NCBI RefSeq assembly: GCF_000247695.1
Contig: NW_004624848.1
Location: 1,699,317-1,763,316 of the forward strand
DNA: 64,000 nt
Reading direction: 5' to 3'
DNA from: Heterocephalus glaber
Lineage: Eukaryota; Chordata; Mammalia; Rodentia; Bathyergidae
Numbering within the stretch: the first letter of the stretch is position 1; each line of letters starts with the position of its first letter. The notes under the pieces were generated by a model, which saw nothing but the letters and a program-made list of their open reading frames with translations, did not search any database and was not told the origin of the DNA. A program made the position numbers and the translations under genes. Shown here one piece after another: positions 58,301 to 64,000 of this stretch.

Positions 58301-59120
58301 AGAAACATACTCCTAAGAAACAGGAAGGAAAGAAAATTCTGAGAGAAGTCAAGAAATTAATTAATACGGAGCTGCATCCTTTGGCTTGCATTTCTTTCTT
58401 TAGCTATGGGGCTTAAACTAATTGACAAATATTAACTTGAGGTGGATATTAACCTCAGGAGGGTAGATCTAAATATAACTATTGCTCTTTGAGGCCTTGC
58501 TTACTGTTGTTGTATAATACTATTTTTCTAGATACTGTACTGTTCCTGAATGCAAGTCATTATGTAGGAGAATCAAAGAATTTAATATTAAAAGAGACCT
58601 CAATGATGACCACACTGGAAGTTCTTGCTTTGTGGTGGAGAAGGGCTAGTCAGTGATAGGTCACTCAGCAGAAGTTGGCCAAGACAGCCTGATATGCACT
58701 CTTCGGTTCTCTTGGCAAAATTAGTTTAATTCGCATTGCTTATCTGAGGTTCAATGTCTGGAAAACTCAACCATCTGGTAATTTATGCTTTCTTGGAAAA
58801 ACATACATTTCATTAGGAATCGAAAGGAGTTACACAGAACTTTGTTTCTCTTACATTTGTAGCACAACTATTGTCCATGATCTCATCCTTAATTGTATGT
58901 GTGGTTCTATTATTTCTTTTGATTTGGTTGGTCCTTACACTTTGTGTTTTGGCTTTTCATTTGCCTTTTAAAGTCTGCTCTTACATCCTCAACTGCACTT
59001 TTCCCTCCTTCACCATGATTACTTTATTATGTCTCCATGACTTTTGTTTCTTACTTGAATATTTATTTTTATTTTTTAAGATTAACAAAGCAGTTAAGGT
59101 CATACACTGACTACAGATTT
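55346..59120. other. Long AT-rich stretch without recognised genes
   Basis: Possible eroded SINE traces lie near 57190-57260 and 57340-57420. 57960-58400 is purine-rich with a 108-codon reverse frame (58065-58391) lacking domains. The T-rich frame at 58871-59110 is hydrophobic but has no start or splice support. Confidence 0.3.
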
Positions 59121-59297
59121 GATTCTGTCCCTTATGTTTTTTTTTTTTTTTTTTGAGACAGGGTCTTACTATGTACTTCAGACTGGCCTTGAACTCTGTG
59201 TAGCTAAGGCTGGCCTTGAACTCACAGCAATCCTCCTGCCTCAGCCTCCCGAGTGCTGGGATGACAGTCATCACCACGCCAGCCTCTCTCCCTTCTG
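59121..59297 (-). mobile_element. B1 SINE, antisense
   Basis: About 18 T precede GAGACAGGGTCTTACTATG, CTGGCCTTGAACTC (twice), CTGCCTCAGCCTCCCGAGTG and CACCACGCC, the reverse of a 7SL-derived B1. CTGTCCCTTATG at 59125 and CTCTCCCTTCTG at 59287 may be the diverged duplication. Frames at 58981-59334 run through it. Confidence 0.9.
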
Positions 59298-59932
59298 TTT
59301 AGAAAGCATCATTTCACTGTTGCTCCCCGAGTAACCTGTATTTGAAATACTGGTTCCTGCTGAGTCAGTCATTACACAAGATTGAGCTGAAGAGAAAATA
59401 AAGCAATGAGTAGTCAGAAATATGGATTTGTACAGGTTATACTTTTAAAGCTCATTAAATTGTATTTCACAGTCAATTTAACCTGCTCTGACTTAGTGCA
59501 ATTTTCTAGTCTTTAGAGTGAGCTTTTCCCCTTGCTGTACAGTATCTCCTAAGACCTCTGTGGTTTGTGTGTATGTGGGGGAAAGATCCACCCAAGGCGT
59601 GGTGAATGTTCTGCATGTGCTCAAACATGGAGCCACACCTTCAGCCCACAGTGTCTCCTCTTACTTGAAAGAGTTTAAGAGTATTGTGCATAGCTCCTAG
59701 CCTAATTCTCAGAGTATTGAATCCTCATTTGTTATATATTATTAGATTCTAAAGCAATGAAATAGATAAATTTTTTAATTAACCAAACTATTTAAGACTT
59801 TTTCTGCCATTTACAGACTTCATTTTAGATGAGTGCAACATCTAATCTGCCACAAAACATGATCTCTATTTCTCCAACCCATTTTACTCTCTTCCTGCTT
59901 ATTTCCTTAAGCTTAATATCTAAAAGAAGAAG

Positions 59933-59934
<2 letters not shown>
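59298..59934. other. No recognised element
   Basis: AT-rich, with no convincing signal. Confidence 0.35.

Positions 59935-59963
<29 letters not shown>
59935..59963. repeat. (GT)n microsatellite
   Basis: About 14 GT units. Confidence 0.95.
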
Positions 59964-61404
59964 GTGTTGGGGAGAGTGTAGGATGAGACTGAGGTTAAGC
60001 AGATATGGCACACTGGATTAATAGAATGTGCCCTCTATTCAATAGCAGAGCCATTGCTTTGTTTTCTTCTTGGCGTGTATCTTGTCCACTGTGGGCAGAG
60101 CTTTACATGAGCTAACAGGTCTTCTTCTATTTCTAGTGAATAGGTGTCCACTTGTGCACTCTTCGGTTTATCTAATCTGCTTTGTGGTGGATGGAATCTC
60201 TTTGGGATTGTTCACCCTAGTTTTTCACTTTTGTTTTTGTGTATCTGTGGTTTTCATGACCAATAAGTTAGAATGCTGGAAGAAGTTGTTTTAGGAATGA
60301 GAAGCCTTGTGTTTGTTTTTAAATTTGGGATTCTCTCTTAAATGATACTCTGAGTTAGCGTGTCAATTCTGTTAATTATTCCGCAACAATTTCAATGGCT
60401 ACATGGAAGGAGATAGGGAGTTTGGGCACAGTGGAAACAATGAAAATTTGACATCGTAACAAGATAGTTAACTGTGAGTAGCAGTAGGACGCACACGAGC
60501 CCATGGAAAATTATTTCTAGATATGTAAATAGATATAAAACTCCACTTGTCATTAAGATTATTTTAAATTATACTATTTTTTCAAACTGTACTATGAAAA
60601 GTAGTTTAGTTTTAAAAAGTAAATTTATTTAAATTGTTATTAGGTAGAGTTGAATATTATCTAAAATACTCACAAAAATACAGGCTCCAGCTCCTCAGTA
60701 CTATTCACTCTATTAGATATCACTTAGACGTTTGTGTGTATATGCTATGCATTGCCCATGCACATGTAGACACATATTTGTGCCTCACTATTTGCTATTG
60801 CAGTTTTGCAGGAAATATGACTGGTGGGTGTGCATCATAAATATAGTGAAAACACGACACCACTATGCCATAACAAAAGAGAGAACACATACATGTTCTT
60901 TATTTGGCATCTTCCCTAACCAGCTGAAAAGTATACTTAAATTGTCTTTTAAGAATTTTCAGACACCTGACATATTTGTTCAAAAAGTTTAACCAGTTTC
61001 CTTAAAGCCATGTGAAAATGTCCTGTGGTTGCTATGGTTTCCTAGCCCTTGATTTGATGCTGTATTGTTTGAGGCCATGACCTAGTGACACTCCACAAGT
61101 CATCATCTGCCTCCTCCCAACCAGCTGCACAGTTGCTGCCAGGCTGATCTGCCTTCATCTGCACCAGGCACACAGTCAGATATTTCTGTGGACAGCCCAG
61201 GCGGCACATGGCCTGGCATTCTTTGGCCCAGGCACGCTGACATCGTAGGACCTTTACAGAGAATTACAGAAGGACAGAATCACTTTATGAAGCTTCATAC
61301 GGAGTGTGGAAATGATGCGCTATCAAAATCTGGGTTTGATTCCAAGTCACTCAAGGAATGTTGTCTTAAGTCTCACGTAGTCCAAAGAGATTTTCCACAA
61401 AAAG
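59964..61404. other. No recognised element
   Basis: AT-rich. The frames at 60070-60294 and 60732-60992 have no supporting features. Confidence 0.3.
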
Positions 61405-61499
61405 CCATTATGGGAGAAGAGAATCATTATGGGAGAAGAATCATTATGGAAGAATCATTATGGGAGGAGTCATTATGGGAGAAGTCATTATGGAAAAGA
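61405..61499 (+). repeat. Minisatellite, six units of 13-18 bp
   Basis: The core TCATTATGGGAGAAG is repeated with length variation (spacers GAGAA, AA, A). It runs straight into a TG microsatellite. In the frame 61188-61532 it gives a repeating Glu/Ser/Leu/Trp pattern that is an artefact of the repeat. Confidence 0.92.
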
Positions 61500-61504
61500 T
61501 ACAC

Positions 61505-61530
61505 TGTGTGTGTGTGTGTGTGTGTGTGTT
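61505..61530. repeat. (TG)n microsatellite
   Basis: About 13 TG units, six bases after the minisatellite. Confidence 0.95.
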
Positions 61531-63482
61531 AGGTGTTTGCTGGGCGAGAAACACAGACAGAAATGTTGAAAGAGAGTTATGTGCTTGGATGTTTTAGCAC
61601 TGCTCTAATATTCAAACCAGATTGGTTTTTGGAGTAAAAAATGGACAATTTACCAATACATAGAGTTAACTGAGTATTAGCGTTCTACATTAAGTCAGTT
61701 TACACGTGCAATCAGGTGACCTGTGGGAAATCATAGCCGTGCCATCTTAGAGTGAACTGCTTGATTTCAGTTTAATGTAATGGTAGCATGTAATTCCAGC
61801 CTCATTCTAGGCTGCTCCAGCTTTGAACCACTTGAGCTCTGTACCCATCCTCTACCCCAAGTTCAACTTCTGCACCATCTGCAGAGTTAGTGATGAGCAG
61901 CATTTATATAAAAAGCAGGATTCAAAATTCTAAACAGTTTCATGTCAGTCTATAGTCATTTAGAAAAAGGAAATGAACATGTTTTTTACTTGATGCCAAA
62001 CATCTGAATGCTACCATTCCTTGTCAGAAAAGAAATAGATTTCCAAATAAATAAATACAATAAAATCTATGTCAAGTTCAAAGAGGCCTTGAGAGTAATG
62101 TTGTGAGAAGCAATTCCAGCATTGTCTCTAGTTTACAACAAAGTAACTGAAAATAATCTTTTATATGGATGTGGAAGTGGAGGTTGAATAATTACTTTTG
62201 GGGAAAAGGTATTTTTAAATTTCTTCCATATTTTAAAATAATGAGATACTGCATTTATTGAGATTTTATTTATAGCAATGCTTCAGAAAGGAAGTGAAGA
62301 CCAACTTCTAAATTTTTCTGTTGGATTGAAGTCTTGATTGGAAATATATACACATTTTGGTTCTTTAATTTAGGATCCACTTCTCAAGTGTGGAAATGGA
62401 CGAATACACACATATTTTCAGAAAGTAGTAAACCTTAGGAATTAGATTATCTTAGAGATAAAATATACAGCAAAAGATGAGTTATCTTCAAGAGGATTCT
62501 GGAAGATATTTTAGTAAACTAAAATATTTTTTTCAATATCTCAAGCATACTGTCAGGGCTAGTACCCTTAGAAAATAATTTGAGTATCAAACACTCTTAA
62601 GGAGTGAACCCAGCTCCAACATGGTGACTGTATCACTGAGTAAAAGTAGTCCTTATTTCCTGGTGTGAACTTCCCCTTACTCAAATGGTGGGTCATTAAT
62701 CACGACGACTACTTCTCGTCTACAGGCACGGGGACCCATCCTTGCAGACTTGGAGATTGTCCAGCTTGGTTACGTAACCCAAGCAGATCCGGAGAAGGCA
62801 TGGGGGTGGGGGAGCATCATGTGTATATTATGTGAGAAACAGTCTGTTGCCCTCTGAGATTACACCCACTGAATACCAGATAAAGCTACAGGTTCCCAGG
62901 CCATTTTTGTTGCTCGTGGACAGAACCTGGCTAAAAAGTCAATGATACAAATGAAAAACAAAGGAGTGAAAGACAGATTCCTAATGATGTCATTCAAAAT
63001 TCTGGATTCCGCTGTGCATAGAGGTTTATACCTACTTGGGTTTTCTCATTAAAGAGGTCAACACATTATCATTTTCTTAAACCTAGGTGATCAGGGGATT
63101 TTCCACTTCAAAAGAAAAGAGATCTTAATCCTATAGATATCTTATCCCAAATAGTTAGCTAAATGCTGCTCAGATTAAAGACTATTGATGCTGGAAAAGT
63201 GGGGACATCAAAAGCAGAGCTTATTTTGGAGCACACCTTATTGTCAGAGAGCATGTTCCTGGAGGTCATGGGGCTGGGGTCTCCAAGAAATGTGGGCAGA
63301 ATCTGCAGACACATGGGTTTTGAAGGACCAGAAGGTAGAAGAAAAGTGTAGAAAGAATGAAAAGTGTGCAAATCAAACTTTGCCACTGCTTAATGTTGCT
63401 AGAAAGAGCCTCAGAGAAATCCTATGTTTTTCTTTGACTACATTTTAGATACTTATTAAATTTTTTTTCTCTTAATATTAAC
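61531..63482. other. No recognised element
   Basis: Mostly AT-rich. 62590-62820 is of mixed composition. Frames at 63159-63448 overlap on both strands without domains. Confidence 0.3.
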
Positions 63483-63561
63483 CTGTTTTATTATCTTTTT
63501 TTGGTACTGGAGATCGAACTCAGGATCTTCCGCTTGCGAGGCAGGCTGTTTTATTATCTTT
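63483..63561 (-). mobile_element. Severely 5'-truncated ID SINE with 17-bp duplication
   Basis: Only 45 bp of ID remain (63500-63544: TTTGGTACTGGAGATCGAAC ... CCGCTTGCGAGGCAGG), that is the 3' half with the B box. CTGTTTTATTATCTTTT is perfect at 63483-63499 and 63545-63561. Confidence 0.9.
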
Positions 63562-63600
63562 TAAGTTAGATTTAACCTGGATCATTTATTTTATTTTATT

Positions 63601-64000
63601 TTTATTTATTTTTTTTAAGTTCTTTTATTGGTACATTTAGGTATACAATTCATTTACATTTATCACTGGGTGGTGTACCTGCACATGATGCATCTTGGTT
63701 CATACTTTTTCCCCATTACCTGTGCACCCTTCGCCCGCTCCACCCTTCCCTATTTACATAGATTTCGTTTCCATTTTTTTTCTTTTCTCATAGCTTTTCC
63801 TTTCCCTCTTTTCCTTTCCCCTTCCCCTCCCTTCACCCCTTCGTCTTTGGACCTTTTTTCCTATTTCAAATAATCAATTATTCATTTTAATCATTTTAAC
63901 CCTTGTTTACATTATCAGTCGCTCACACCAGAGGAACTATTTGGTATTTACACATGTGTGTCCTATTTATTTCACTTAAGAGTATGGCCTCAATATGCAT
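63601..64000 (-). mobile_element. L1 3' end, antisense, runs off the window
   Basis: A T-rich start, TCTTTTATTGGTACATTTAGG, ATTTATCACTGGGTGGTG and CATGATGCATCTTGGTTC are followed by a pyrimidine tract, TCGCTCACACCAGAGGAAC and TTCACTTAAGAGTATGGCC. It is the best-preserved L1 tail here. The 81-codon frame at 63628-63873 is non-coding UTR. Confidence 0.92.

Noticed and set aside
61188..61532. Frame with a repeated Glu/Ser/Leu/Trp motif, possible repeat protein
   Set aside because: The repeats are the minisatellite, and the Cys/Val tail is the TG microsatellite.

Overview
This window is nuclear DNA from a placental mammal, almost certainly a rodent. It is AT-rich and dense in decayed retroelements. 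It carries tRNA-derived ID SINEs (at least 15 recognisable copies), 7SL-derived B1 elements, MIR SINEs, rodent-type MaLR LTRs, old LINE-1 and many CA/TG microsatellites. Three SINEs have a B1 monomer fused to an ID unit (B1-dID). That composite is known mainly from squirrel-related rodents and their allies, so a non-murid, squirrel-clade-like genome is my best guess. No species can be named from this.

Layout. 0-10 kb: a 36-nt U2 snRNA retro-fragment at the left edge, two MaLR LTRs, a truncated mariner relic, IDs and MIRs. 10-14 kb: a B1-dID, a long GAAA purine tract, and two copies of a composite mariner-derived foldback element, one holding an ID and the other a complete solo ERVL-type LTR. 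17-24 kb: three more LTRs, three IDs in a row beside a GATA microsatellite, and a small CpG-rich island (21.37-21.78 kb). 24-34 kb: three possible exons of an unrecognised membrane-protein gene on the + strand. 38-44 kb: a fourth foldback copy, a 100-N assembly gap, a second B1-dID and an antisense L1 3' end. 45-51 kb: a heavily interrupted ancient L1 on the + strand, carrying later LTR, L1 and ID insertions and a second CpG-rich block. 51-64 kb: mostly unremarkable AT-rich sequence with a MaLR LTR inside a MIR, a B1, microsatellites, a short minisatellite and an L1 3' end running off the right edge.

I found no convincing full-length protein-coding gene. Most open frames lie inside repeats or look like chance. 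The best coding candidates are 24435-24648 and 31430-31553, which have good splice signals and join in frame to give a two-helix protein of about 109 residues, plus an open block at 33667-33965 that does not join them in phase. The window is probably intergenic or intronic.

The most unusual object is the foldback mariner family. Three copies share one layout: two mariner 3' ends point outwards, and an old internal mariner end remains between them. This suggests that a composite of two nested mariner copies was itself mobilised. All family assignments come from reading the sequence; no alignment or database search was run, and most repeat boundaries are good to roughly 10-30 bases.
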